Assembly: GCA_963920575.1 (NCBI GenBank)
Contig: OY986963.1
Coordinates: 2,766,896 to 2,830,895, forward strand
Source: Narthecium ossifragum
Lineage: Eukaryota > Streptophyta > Magnoliopsida > Dioscoreales > Nartheciaceae
Direction: 5' to 3'
Length of the DNA stretch: 64,000 nucleotides
Shown here in pieces: positions 33,156-46,500 of the stretch. The notes beneath the pieces are model-generated. The model was not told the DNA's origin. It ran no database searches and was given only the letters and a program-made list of their open reading frames with translations. Numbering within the stretch: the first letter of the stretch is position 1; every line of letters begins with the position of its first letter. A program made the position numbers and the translations under genes.

Positions 33156-33352
33156 CCAAACATGCCAGTTCTGAGGAAATTTAAAAGCACAGAGGATGGC
33201 AATATGAGATGCAGTTTGAAGGAAAACTCCTCAACTCCACATAATAACCGAAGCACCATGACACAAAAATAGTAGGCAGGAGAGTTAGGAATCTATCACA
33301 GCCATCACTGCAATGCTAGCAAGTGTTTTCGGGGGAATTATTTTCGAGTCTG

Positions 33353-36300
33353 CTATTTCCTCTGGCTGCTGAAACTTGAAGACGGGAAGTTTGAGCGGCT
33401 CTCTTCTCCTTCGACCACAGCGCTCTCTGCTGGCGAGGGATTTCTGGTCGTCTGCTGATTCCAAGGATGGCAAAGGAGTTCCGCCTCCGGGAATGAAGTA
33501 TTGCGGGGAGCGTCCAGAAGCAAATCTTGCTCAGAATTGTCATCGGTGAATTGCAGGGGGATGAGCATGGAGCTCCTATCTGGAGGAGATGCAAAAAGGC
33601 TTCTTGGACTGAAGCAAGCCCCTTCGTTATCTACAAAGTCATCGTCGATAGATGCTACTTTGAAGCCTGCATTGCAAGAATTCAGCTGAGGTGGTCTTCT
33701 CAGCGACAGACCCGTGACTCCGGACTTACATGCTCTTTTTGGGCTCCTTATGGTGCCCTTTGCCTCTGAAATATGCAGCAAGATGAGAACCAATCAAGCA
33801 CTGTGATACGATTTGGTGATTGTAGGTTTTGTGAGGTTACCAAAAATCATCTTTGACCAAGAAGGGTTAGTCTAAACTTGATATGGCAATTGTATTGCCA
33901 TTGTCCTCATCATCAATCAGGTTGTATCGAAAATATAGGGTCAGTTATGATACTCAATTTTCAACTGAAAGGGATCCAGAAAAGAATACAGAAGAAAGGT
34001 TTCATATGTTCACCTCCTAAGGATAACCTATACCCTTCTTGATTGAGCAAGAGAGGGCCTTTCCCACAAAATCCAAAAACAAGTCTCTGGCTTGGGGGAC
34101 CTATTTCACTATTCTGAGTTTTAGCATCCAGGAACGATCAGAGGAATTTCCTCGGACTAGGGAAAGATATATCAAAGAGCTACAAATTTTCAAAATATGT
34201 TGAAAGAGCAATAAGCGCCTTTGTTGGCTAATGCAGTCATATAGGAAAACCACAATATAGTAGTACATCAGTAAAATAAATTACTACTTCTAGTAATTGC
34301 ACAGCAAAATATTGTAATAAGCACCAACCTTGCAAGTTCTGGTTTTGGCTGTCATGAGGTCTCTTGAGGGGTGTCAAGTTGGAATGTCTAACTGAATTTG
34401 ACCCAGTATCGATTTCCTTCCCTCCTTTTCCATTCTTCACATCCTAAAATTGGAAGAAAACAGACAAATCAATCAAAACCAAGTGCAGAAGCAAGAACGC
34501 CTCCAACTAGATGAAAGTCCAAACTCTAATACAGCTGCTCTACATTTTCGACAGTCGAAAGATTTTAGAACTTATATGGTTTGTACTGCAATGATCAGTG
34601 GATACCTTTATCTGTTTATAATGCTCCACCCATTTAGATCTGGTTGAATTAAGTAACATAAGCCTCTTTAGGATCCTACACTCTTCAGCATTCTCTTTGG
34701 GAAAAGAGATATCAAAAACTCCTTCTAGAAGCAATTGCTGGTAGCAACATAAGGTCTCCAAGAATTGAGGGGAGGAAAACATGCTTTTAAGGCTGTGCAT
34801 ACAAAACAATTGATATCAGAACCTACTTGAATAATAGGCATATTAGAAAATGCCAGCTGGACTCTTCAAAGGACTACTGATGTAAGAGTCGTGCAATACA
34901 AACCTCTCTGGTAGCTTAGCAGTATCTGTAGAAGGTAGGTATTTCATCATCCTCTGTTGTTCTTCATGTGTTAAAAGTTTTATGAAAACCTCGAAGCTAA
35001 TAACATCCTAAACCAACATTAAATGCGACATAGTTAGTGACAAAGACACAAAAATCATGCAAAGGCAATAGCAATTGATGGAAAGGTTCTAATGAATAAG
35101 CATTCAAGAAGATAGAGGTGAAAACACAAGATAATCTTCTTACGTTTAAATCTATGGAACACAGGGGTGAATTACTGTCTCGTAGAATATGCAAGTTCTC
35201 ATTTGAAAACCTATCCCTGCAAGACATATACTACAATATAGTCAAATAATACTAGAAGCCTACTCAATAGGGTTTTAAAGGATTAGACACATGCTAAACC
35301 AATAGAACCACTGGTTTCAAATATGGAAATAGCCTTTTCAGTCTATTGGAAAAAATACTTGTATGGAAGCACCTTTTTGAATGCTCTTGGGTCACTTGTC
35401 CTGTGGACTTTTTGAACTTTTCAGTGCCAACTTTCGAATACTTTGAACCATTACTCGGATTATGTACAGGGAAGGATGCTGAACCGAAAAAAGCTTCATT
35501 CACAATGTATGGTTTATTATCTACTGGAAATGAGCTCGCCTCTGATTCCTCCTCTACAGATTTTGAATTCAGTTGTCTAATAAGAACACCACCATGTCCT
35601 ATCTCAACAGAACCAATTGGAGTTTCACTTTCGTAAAGAAGATCCTCTTCAGAGGATCCTGATAGATAAGAAGATCGTTGCTCATGCAAAATAGTGTAAA
35701 GATCCTTCGTGAGCTTCTCCACTGGAGAGGGCTTGGGGCGAGAGACGCATGTTCTCTTCTTGGAAGGAACTAGAGAATCCCAAACGTTGGATTGTGCTGA
35801 TACTGAAAACGAGAAATCATAGTATTTGATTAGGAGTCAGATTGCAACAGATTTGATAGCAGCTAAGGCACAGTCTGGTGCCAGAATCTAATGAAAGCAT
35901 CCCGATGGTAAAAAATACATATAGAAAATAAGAAGCATCTAAATTCTAAGCAGCATCTGAATCTTAACATCGTGGTTTTTAATTTGGTGGTAACAAAGAT
36001 CTTAATGCTTGAGACTGAGTGTTATTATGCTAGCAGCTATGAGCAAAACTCCTGTTAACACTGCTGATTGAAGGATGCAGAGAAGTGTACTTCCCGAAAG
36101 GCACACATCTAGATTGCAGAGTTCAGAGCAACCACTTATATCCAATTTTCTTGAAATATAAACTTCCTATTCAAAATGAGAACTGTGAATTACATGGCAT
36201 AACAAGCTAAAGAGAGAATTCATAGTTAGATCTAGAGGGAGACTCTTGACCTGTCAGTTCACTAGCATCAGTGGCGCTAAAATGTGCACAACTTTCTGAA

Positions 36301-38637
36301 TATGAAATAGCTGATCCACAACTAGATCGGTTGCTTATATCCTCCTCAAGAATCTTCCGGAAGTTCTGGTCAGAGTACGGCACTTCTCTTTCAATTTCCA
36401 CTGCACCATTGATCTGCTTTTTCTTGTAGAACTTTTGCTCCTTGGGCTTGAAGGTTATGGCTTTAGCTTTAGAGGCTTTGAATTCCTCGGAATCAAGAGG
36501 ATCACGAGCATGCAATGGAGTGTAATTTGTCAATGAGCCCTTTGTTCTCCACCTTGAACCACATGCGTTGCATAAAACCGGCTTTTCTGGTGGTCCATTC
36601 CTCCAAAGAGGAGTGCCTGTTGCATGATATATCCTTCGTAGTCAAAAATTGCACAAACACGTTACCTAGTTCACGATTTCAACTCAAGAAATTTATGACA
36701 CAAGACTATCAAGTTCATTCTATGAAGATAATAAAAAACTTGTTTTCAGAGTATACAATGCACATCATATTGTATATTCTTCCAGCCTTCCCTTACAAAC
36801 AAGAAAGCAACATCATCATCAAATTTTGCAACATTGTGGTGCCATAAGAATGCATTAAACCACTTATGCCTGGAGACATTTCTTGGATCGAACTGAACTA
36901 CCAAGCTAGCTCTTCCATTAGTGCAACTACTCAACCATAGAGTTGAAATATCATTCTACATGCCCTGAGATTAGTAATTACAACCCACCCTTTAAGACTC
37001 TCATGAAATGTCCGCTAATGAGAATGAATTATGGTCAAGCACTGGAGGCAAATGTATAAAATCTGCCAATAAAGGGAAGTGCTTCTCTACTTGTGAAATT
37101 GTATAAGCTGACTAGTGCTATAGTTTGTCAACCATACTAACTAAGCAAGGCAAAGCTAAGCAGCGCCAGCAGGCAGTATATTGCTGTAAACAGAATAACA
37201 GATTCCACGCTGCCATTAATTAATGAGAGCAAGTGCTACAAGAATGAGTTATTGAGCAATTGAGATGGAATCAGCACACAAATCTATAAGTGCACTTCAC
37301 AACCACTCTCAAACAAGATAACAATGATAATGGTTAAAAGAGAAGAAAAAAAACCTTACTGCTATGAGTCAAATGAGCATTTAAATACATCAGAATCATA
37401 TGCCAAATTACTCAATAGAGGATTATGAGAAAAACTCCATCTTGTAAGGACCTCGAAGGTATAATAGTATCTAGAGTGCACATGAACTTTTTGATGATAT
37501 CGGAGATAAAAGCCATATATTCCACCTTTTCCAAAGAAGAAAGAATGTGGGAAGGGATATAAAAGAACATAGGTTTTACAAACTTGCATGTAGGTTAAAA
37601 TAGGAATGCAACATCAACATTTTAGTATGTTCATTCTTTTAGGACAACAATTAAATCCATCGACCTAAGGTTACAAACAATGACCTCTTTGAGTAGCACA
37701 TGGTGGAGTGGTTCTAAAGGAATTTTGGTAACAAGGACCTATAATACATTGCAACCAGTGAAAATAAGGTGTTCCAATTAAAGTTCGCACACGACACAGC
37801 CACCATGCACCCTCAAGAAAAGTAGCTTTAATCGGTATGATCAATGTAGAATAAGAACAAGAAGAGTGTTGAGACTCTATGAAGTAGTACATAACTACAA
37901 TGTAGAACAAGAAGATTGCAGGAACTCTAAGCAAAATTCCTCACAAACATGTGCAATCGAACAAAGAGTTCTTTCAGGTCACAAGAATCCCAAAGAACTT
38001 CTACAATGGGAATTAGCCAGAAAACCCATGTTGTCCGTATTATCAGCTCTCTGTGCACATACCAACAATTTCTGTCAAACATGATCGAACAATGTAATCT
38101 AAGATTGCTTACAATCCTCCAGGGAGTTCTAGATAAAGATTCCAAAAATTAGGATTCAATTTAAAACTAGATTCAGCTTCTGTTGGATGACTTTAAAAGC
38201 AAACATATGTTTGCAAAACACATCCCAAAGATAACATCGTAGCACACTCAAGAAGCAAGAACGAGAGCAATCCAAGAAGATGGTAGTCCACAGCCATCTT
38301 CAATTATCAATACTGAAATTTCAAGAGTAAGCATCTGGTAAAAAAGAGGAAATTAGCAAAAAAGAAGAAGAAGACGAAACAAAAAAAAAAATTAATGAAG
38401 ATATAAACAGGTGGTCTTGCCGTTCTCTCAACTTGAGCCAATACCATTCTCACAAGCAGATGATGTGCTTCATCCAAGGGCAAATAACAACACTCACAAT
38501 CAAACGTAAACATTAAAAAGAACAAGAAAAATTTGAAAAAAGAGCAGTAAACAAAAGATCCAAGGTTTGTAAACCAAAAACATGGATTAGAGCTCACTTG
38601 TGACGCCACAATGACGGCAAGGTCCGTGCTTTCCCAT
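33353..38637 (-). CDS. GATA26: GATA transcription factor 26/27-like (zinc finger plus DEUBAD-type region)
   Basis: A nuclear DNA-binding regulator of GATA motifs. Eight exons in transcript order: 38637-38598, 36616-36251, 35802-35373, 35216-35144, 35007-34904, 34792-34606, 34443-34329 and 33765-33353. All phases agree; 1728 bases, 575 residues. The N-terminus [20 protein letters not shown] plus [17 protein letters not shown] gives a complete CX2CX18CX2C GATA finger; intron 1 (about 2 kb) cuts it just after the second Cys. Further family landmarks are [18 protein letters not shown], the PSKKRTC segment, [28 protein letters not shown] and [17 protein letters not shown]. Then comes a DEUBAD-like helical region ([36 protein letters not shown]), and near the end [20 protein letters not shown]. 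These resemble Arabidopsis GATA26/27. Intact throughout. The exon 3 acceptor has an alternative six bases downstream. Confidence 0.93.
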
Positions 38638-39744
38638 TCCTCTCTTCACTTTTCAATTCCGAACAGAATTAAACCCCAAAAAATTGAACAAAAACGAAGA
38701 GTTTTATATCAAGATTCTTAGCAAAACCATAGACAGTGATAAATCCTTCAAGCCCTCTATGGGCTTGTCAAGGCTTCTCTTCCAAACCCCAGAAAAGATT
38801 CTCCCAAAAGACCTAGATGAAGTCTTTCTTGTTCTATCCACAAAAAAAGCCTCAGCCCCAACAAAACACAAGAGCACAACAAGCAAATGGAGAAAAGGTG
38901 CTCCAACAATGGAGAAATGAGCCCAAAAAAATTTACAATTTGAGATGGGTTTCTTGATTGGAATATGTACAATCCAATGGAAGGAGGAAGACCATTGGGG
39001 GAATCAAATTAATGGTTGGGGAAAAGGTGAAGAGCTTAATAGGTAGGAAAAGTCTCTCTCTCTCTCTCTCTCTCTCTCCCTCTGTGTTTTTTAATGCTCT
39101 TTTTTTAACGTCGCTATGACCACTCTGGCTGAGTAAAATAGAAACTCATTCAGCTTTGCTTTCTTGAGCGCCCACTTAAATATAATGTTACTCAAGTAAA
39201 CCATGAGATATTACGTCTAAAATATAATAAATAATTCTATTTTATCTTATCCTTTTAGGATAATTTATTTATGATTTAAGCACTTGTTGATATCCGAATC
39301 GTTATTTGCCTTCTTTAATATATTTGTATCATAAGGAGCAATACATAGGTAGACAGACAGAAAATTGCAATTTCTGATATGTATATATCAAAATACAAAA
39401 TATAGGAAACACATGTGTGAGTTAGAGAGTGAATTTTTTTTTTCCAGTACAATTTTTGTTTTTTAATTCAAGCAACAATTTAAAAGGGTTTCTTTTAAAT
39501 ATTTAGAGTTCCACTTTGACCTGTTATATAGATCCTGGACAATTGGTAAAAGATTTTTCAAAACACAAGATGTTATAACAACTAAGATTTTGCTGAATGA
39601 ATACAATTACAGAAGAGTTATTGTGGGTGAATTATATTGTCTAGAACTAGAATTGACAATAGTTAAAAAAATTACACGCACCTACCACGGTTTAAAGTTT
39701 TTGAAATAATCCATGATTTGACATCGCATCATAGCAACTTAATG
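38638..39744. other. 5' flank of the GATA gene with (CT)n
   Basis: Contains the likely 5' UTR/promoter (to about 39050) and a (CT)n microsatellite at about 39053-39081. The remainder is AT-rich with no gene. Confidence 0.4.
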
Positions 39745-41045
39745 GTACCGTTTGGTTACGGGATAGTCTATCCCGAGACGAGAGAGGATATGGATTAGTA
39801 TGTTGGGATAAATCGTGGGATAAAAGTCATTCAACTTTGGTGTTTGGTTGAAAAGTAGGGATGATGAGATAATGATTAATTGTGATAAGAAAATGGTGTT
39901 TTGATGAAAAAGATGGAATATGAATAAGGATTGGTGAGCTGGAAAGTAAATTTCACTTTTTAATTTTTTTATGAGACATATTGGTAGTTTAATTAATAAT
40001 ATGAAAATGCATATAATATTCATCTTGGCTTTAATAAATTACTTAATAATATGATATTACATATAATATGATAAAGCATATAATTTAATTAATAATATTT
40101 CATGTTTTATTAATATTATGATGCATATATTCACCTTAACTTCTGAATAACATATTCGACATAATCAATCTGAATATATTATTATAAAGTATAATATTAC
40201 CACCACATCCGTCATGTTCGACGCATCCACCGGTGAATCCCTTTCATATCAACGCCTGGTTATTTGTCATATCTGGCGGACGCCCGCTCCTCCGCCATCG
40301 TCGACATCAATGCCCACCTATCCTTCACCGGGTCGTATGGCTCGGCGGTGTTGAATACGTTCGTTGCCGGTGCCGTGGCCGTCGGCGACGTACACGTAGC
40401 CTCCACCTACGACGGTCGCGAAGAAAGATCGCATCGTCACATGACATAGTATGGTGACATTGCATGGTCATACACATCAATGCATCCCCATGCGAACCCA
40501 TTTATATGAATATAATAATATTATTTAAAATATTAAAATAATATAAAATAAGTAAATTCCACTTTTGAAATTTTATGGGACATATTGGTAGTTTAATTAA
40601 TTATATGATAATGCATATAATATTCACATTGGCTTTAATCAATTACTTAATAATATGATAATACATATAATATGATAATGCAAATAATTTAATTAATAAT
40701 ATTTTCTTGTTTCATTAATATTATAAATGCATATATTCACCGGTACTTCTGAAAAAAAATATTCGACATAATCAACCTAATTAAAGCATAAAAGATTATA
40801 ATTAGATATACAAACAAACTGTAATATTCTAAATTAACTTGAAAGATTCTAAACAAGAAGTCACCTTCCCGTTCTAAATTAAACTTGAAATGAATCCCAA
40901 GATATGGATGTTGAAACCCAAGATAGTTCTTATCGCAGGATAGGAATCCCCTTTTATCCTGGGATAGGAATCCCAAGCTAAAATGGGTGTTTGACTGCTA
41001 TCCTGGGATTGACTGCACCTATCCTAGTACCAAACAAGCCCAATG
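39745..41045. mobile_element. AT-rich transposon-like element with a GC-rich insert
   Basis: The ends are inverted: GTACCGTTTGGTTACGGGAT on the left and, read inverted, GGGCTTGTTTGGTACTAGGA on the right. Two direct copies of a roughly 230-base AT-rich block (about 39955-40180 and 40565-40780, both starting ATGGGACATATTGGTAGTTT or a close form) flank a GC-rich stretch at 40205-40455. Target duplication not resolved. No transposase. Confidence 0.5.
40205..40455 (+). pseudogene. GC-rich coding-like fragment inside the element
   Basis: Base composition jumps from very AT-rich to GC-rich with a coding-like frame (LADARSSAIVDINAHLSF, GSAVLNTFVAGAVAVGDV), but with no start or stop context of its own. 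The most likely reading is a captured piece of a host gene. I do not recognise the donor protein. Confidence 0.35.
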
Positions 41046-42552
41046 TAGTCCGCTCAAATATCCTCGGACTTTCTACACATAAAATATTTTTACAAGAGTT
41101 TTCTTGAAATATACTAAATTCTAACCTCTTAAGAAAAAGATTAACATGACGCTCATCTTTATGAGATGAGACCTGATGCTCGCAAAGAACCCTAGGTGAC
41201 ACTCCTTATGAAGTGTGACTTGATACTTAGCCTGACCCCTTGTTAGATTTGTTCAATGGGACGGTGGCGACATGGAACGTCCTTCATGTGTGGGCTTGAA
41301 TGATAATGAGTACTTACACGTGAACATAGAGTTTGAACTTATGATCTCTGCTATGCTATTATCAAAAAATTCTGACCACTCAATCCAAAGCTTAAGATGA
41401 TAGCTAGGTGAGGACGAGTTTATATTAATATTATTTTATAGAATTAATATAAAACAAATCTTAACCCTATGTCTTGTGATGATCATTGAAGCCCACATGA
41501 GAGACGGGTCAGACAACATTAATATAAATCCATCCTCACCTATCTATTTAAGCTTATAGGTTAAGTGATTAAGTAGTGGGTTAAGAGTTCTATCATTTCA
41601 CGAGTTTAAAATGATCATTTGAGCCCACATATGATCATGATAGGTGATTTTAACAAATGTTGTGCTTTAGCACATAAATGAATATATTTGTGATAGCAAG
41701 TAACACACATACTCCACAATTTTGAATATATTGAATGGACTTCACCATAACTTCAAGAGGAATGAATGCACTTGTGACTCAAGTGACACATACACACCAC
41801 AATTTTGATACACGGACTTCTTTCACCATAACTTCAAGAGGAAGAAGAGGTGCATCAATCCTTTCCATTTGGCCTCGCCTTATTGGTGGGGTTGTAGGAT
41901 ATTACTCTCATATATATCATCACTGTTGAGTTTGACCCTAGATTTGGAAACCCAAGCAAGATAACATGGAAAGGACTATGATTTCTACGCTTATCAGAAT
42001 CCTATTCAGATGCGCTACTATATAAGGATGATACTATATTGTGGTACTACCACCCTTATGTTACACTCACTTTGTTTCACCCCCAAAATCTCAGCCATTT
42101 GTGAAGCCAAGTGGCCGGGGATCTCCAATTGGGAAAAAGTAGGAAAGTGGGTGGTGATGCGATGCTTGGGATGAGGAGGGTGACTGGGTGGTGTGATGCG
42201 ATGCTTGCGACGAGGCGGGTGACCATACTCTCTTGATTTGGTTTTTAATTTTTTATATAGGGTATTTATGTGCATAGTCTCGGTGTATATATATATTTGA
42301 TTAGATAAGTCGGAGGACCGGGTATTATACAAACGCCAACAGGAAGAACAACATAGTCTCGGTATAGTTACTATACTGGTCTAAGAAAATATAATTGTTT
42401 TTTGTTGATTAGAAATGTTATCTTATTGTGGTCAATCTCATTGTTGGGTCCCATCCCATGCAAAGCTCATAATGGGTCACATCTAGCTCCTCTCTCTCTC
42501 TCTCTCTCTAAAAAGAAGTAGAGGTCAGGTGAAACTAATGACCAAATCCTTA
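41046..42552. other. Intergenic, repeat remnants
   Basis: Phrases such as GAGTTTGAACTTATGATCTC (about 41328), two ACTTCAAGAGGAA blocks (about 41750 and 41831) and a GGGATGAGGAGGGTGACTGGGTGGTG direct repeat (about 42168/42205) suggest decayed retroelement sequence. No gene supported. Confidence 0.3.
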
Positions 42553-42769
42553 ATCCCTCGTTTGACACGGGGGTTAAGAAAAAATTGAGGCTAAAAGAAA
42601 TAGGATTAGAAAGGGTCAGAAAAAATAGAATTAATAAATGAGAATATGAAAAAATAGAATGACGATGGTAGATGGAATGAGGATAAAATAGTAATAATTA
42701 TTTTTAATATTTGAAATATAAATGGGGATAAGAGAGAATAACCCCCTTAACCCCATACCAAACATGGAC
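42553..42769. mobile_element. Tourist-like MITE with TTA duplication
   Basis: The ends ATCCCTCGTTTGACACGGGG and, inverted, GTCCATGTTTGGTATGGGGT are flanked by TTA at 42550-42552 and 42770-42772. Confidence 0.55.
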
Positions 42770-42772
42770 TTA

Positions 42773-43509
42773 GACATTTCTTGAATTAGAAAAGAAAATT
42801 TCTTGAATCAAAAAACAAAATTTCTAAAGAGATCATGACAACATCTCGAGAAATAAAAGTGCTTTCCAATTATATCGTGTTTAATGTTTCCATTAGCTCG
42901 TCTTAACCTTGTTGGGTTCTTCTCATTCAACCTAAGCTCGATAGTCGGTCTTTGCTCTGGATCTGAGATTCCTTCGGATTTTTCTCTTGTTAGTTCTATG
43001 TTGATTTTGTTCTCCTTCTTATAACTCTTGCCTAGCATGTTGGCTGAACTAATAAAAAAAAATAAAAAATTGGATCGATTTTAGGTTAGGATGGATTCAA
43101 ATCGGACAAATTGGGTTTGACTCCACCGGCTTAGAATTAGTAAACTCACCATCGTCACGACACACATTATAAGCAAATTTCTTTATCATATATTTTTTCG
43201 CAAGTGCCGTTTTTAACCCAAAATCTCTTCACAAAAAGCTTTTATTCTGAATCATGTTTTTTTCTAGACATTGAGCATCTTTAAGCGATGCTCGCGTCTA
43301 AAGAATATAAAGCGACATGAACTTGGAGGTGTATGACATGTGCCATCAATAAGATATTGTGATATTTCATATATTATTGAGCCAAATGGAGATTTTTAAC
43401 AAGTAATTGGAAGGATGGCCACCAATAATAAAAAAAAAAGTTGAATTCAGGAAAATAAGGCTAATAGGACCCTAAACAAGAATAATTTGAAAGGTAGGTA
43501 CTAGATTGG
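42773..43509. other. Intergenic, no gene seen
   Basis: AT-rich sequence up to the LINE target duplication; no ORF or RNA supported. Confidence 0.3.
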
Positions 43510-43526
43510 GAGACCACATGATTGTC

Positions 43527-46500
43527 TTTTTTTATATTAATTGAGCCCAAAGGCTATAGGACCCGGCATGGGGCCGAGAACAAAATCATCCTGAAGGACT
43601 TGGGGCATACCCCTCAGCCCCCTCAAAATCTAAAAAGTCCATACAAAGTCGAAGGGCTTCACGAGCCAACCAATCAGCACGTGTATTATCCTCGCGGGGG
43701 ATATAAGCGACGCGAAAATCCGTGAAATTGCGCCCAAGCCACCAAATGTCCTACACAACACGCATGGTTTCCCCCGTTAATGGCATTCTGCTCCCTATCA
43801 TCCTGGTTGCGTGCAATGAGTCGCTCTCAATAAGTAACTGCTTGAAACCTCGCTGCCGCGCGATGCTGGCTGCCAGATGTACGGCACGAAGCTCTCCAAG
43901 GAGAATGGAGCCGGTGGATTGCGAAGTGCTCTCAGACCATAGAAGAAGATCGTCGTCGTCAATGCACGCCACTCCAATGCCAGCCATACCTGAGGGCAAA
44001 TGATAGGAGGCGTCTACTTGAATCCTGATACATGCACTGACCCCTGGAGCTGGCCTGTCCTTGTGAAGGTTGGTGGTGTTGATGAACTCCCTGGACTGCC
44101 ATCTGATCAAACGCGCCAGCTCGCATGCACCCGAGCTTGCCTCCCCCGCAGCAACCTTACATCTCTCCTTCCAAATCCACCAAGCACCATAGACGAGTAG
44201 TGACTTCCTGCGCATTCCTTCCTCATCCTTCTGAGGCTGACACAGGAGATGAATGAAGCGGCCCATACTCAAGCTGCAGCCAACAGTGGAGGTCTCAGGA
44301 AGCACCCCATTCCATACCTCCCGCGCGAATCCACAATCAAAGAGCAAGTGCTATGGAGTCTCCTCCGCATGGCAGCAACGAGGACATAGATGCTCAGAGG
44401 ATAGACAAAGATTCCAAAGCACAGATCGGGTTGGCAACTTCTCATGTAGGAGCTTCCATAAGAACATTCTCACCCAGGGACCTGCAGAGGCCTTCCAAAT
44501 GCTTCTCCACAGCTGCGGTTGATCCTCAATATCACACAAGTTCTCCAACGATTCGAGCATGTGGTAGGCAGAGGCCGCTGAGACCTTACCTTCCTTGTTC
44601 CAGACCCATCTCGGATTATCGCTGCCGCTACTGGGCCTCGAAACGCCCATGAGGATGCCATCGATCATGCTTGGATGGAAGAAGGAGGTGAGCCTGACCA
44701 TGTCCCAGTTGCCATCTTCTAAAACCAAATCCTGGACTGACAATTGCGAGGCATCGCCCTCAGCTACCATCGGACATGGGTATGAGAGCAGGGGACCATC
44801 CCCTGTCCACCAATCATGAAGGACATTCGCTCGGCATCCTGCCCCAGGCTCCCATCGCAGCCCCTTGCAGAGGATGACCACTGCTCTGCAAATGGAACGC
44901 CAGAGGGACGAAGCCGGAACAGAGTGTCGTGGTAAGGGAAGAGCGTCAGCGACCTTGTACTTTGCCCGGCAAATAGAAACCCATATGTTCTTGCGCGAAT
45001 CCAGGAACTTGGATGCCTGCTTCATTCGCAAAGCCAGCTGCCATCTTTTGAGATCTTTGAATCCAAGCCCGCCCTGCATCCTGTGCCTACAGACAACATC
45101 CCAAGATACTCTGGAGATCGACCCCCTCTTCCCCTGCCAGAGGAATTCACGAGCCAATGCAGCTACCTTGCTGAGAACAGAGATCGGAGTGGGAATTGAA
45201 GACATAACATGAACAGGCATAGCTTGGAGAACGGCCTGCACCAGGACGGCACGCCCCGCCAGGGCTTTGGTTGAGCTCTTCCAGGTTGCCAACCTCCCCT
45301 GGACCGCATCGATCAATGGTGAGAAGTCCTTGACTTGTATCCGCCGCGAGTCAAGGGGAACTCCTAAGTATCTCCAGGGAGTAGACTGCCTCGAGAAGCC
45401 AAGGATACGGGACATCGTTCTCTTGCGCCAGGGGGAGGTGGAGGGGGAGAATTTGGTGCTGGACTTCTCCGGGCTGACCTCCAATCCAGCGAGCTTCTTG
45501 TATCTCTTGAGGATGTTGGTGACTTTCTTGGCTTCCTCACGCTTCGCAGGAGTCACAAGGATGCAATCATCAGCGTAAAGAAGATGACTCACCTGCAAGG
45601 TCGATCCTGGATAGGACACACCCTTAAGAGCAATCAGGGGAGTCTTGGCCAACTGGGTGAGGGCCTCCTGGGCAAGGATGAAAAGGTAGGCTGATAACGG
45701 ATCACCTTGCCGGAGCCCGCAGGCGGCAGGGAAGAAGCCGCAGACCCTGCCATTGATAAGCAAAGAGAAATGAGTAGTGGTGAGACACTCCATGACCCAG
45801 TTGATCCAGGCATCCGGGAAGTTCATGCTAACAAGAATCCTGCGAATGAAACGCCAGCTGACAGAGTCATAAGCAGCCCTAATGTCAATCTTGAGAGCCA
45901 TAAGAGCTGCTTCCTTGGGAGCCTTCTGCAGCGTATGAAGGAGCTCATGGGCCGTCCCTATATTGTCCTGGATCGATCGTCCTTCCATGTAGGCAGACTG
46001 CTCAAGGCTGACAACCTCTTGGAGAGCTGGCTTCATGCGGTTGGCTAGGATGGAGGAAATGACTTTGTAGCATACATTGCAAAGACCTATAGGCCTGTAA
46101 TCTTTGATGCGTCTGGGGTTGGCACATTTAGGAATGAATGCGAGGTAGGTGTTGTTCCATCCACTTGGCATTTTACAGTTCCTGAAGAAAGCTTGGATCA
46201 AGGCTGTGAAATCTTTCCCAACGATGTTCCAATGCTCCAGGTAGAATTCTACAGTTAATCTATCTGGACCAGGACATCTGTCCCTGCCCATGGCTTGGAG
46301 GACATCCAAAATTTCCTCAGCAGATACCTCACTCAGGATGCCGTCCCTAACTTCAGGAGAGATGGTGGGGAGAGGCGGGAGAGTTGCAGTGGAACTGCCC
46401 CTGTCCGTGGCCCAGAGCTGCTGGTAGTGCGCTAGGAACAGAGCAACAATATCCTCATGCTTACTGACCACAACACCATCCTCTAGCTTCAACTCGAGGA

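Noticed and set aside
32435..33272. Long open frames of up to 274 codons
   Set aside because: They run through the N gap and CT/GA low-complexity palindrome; the X residues prove they are artefacts.
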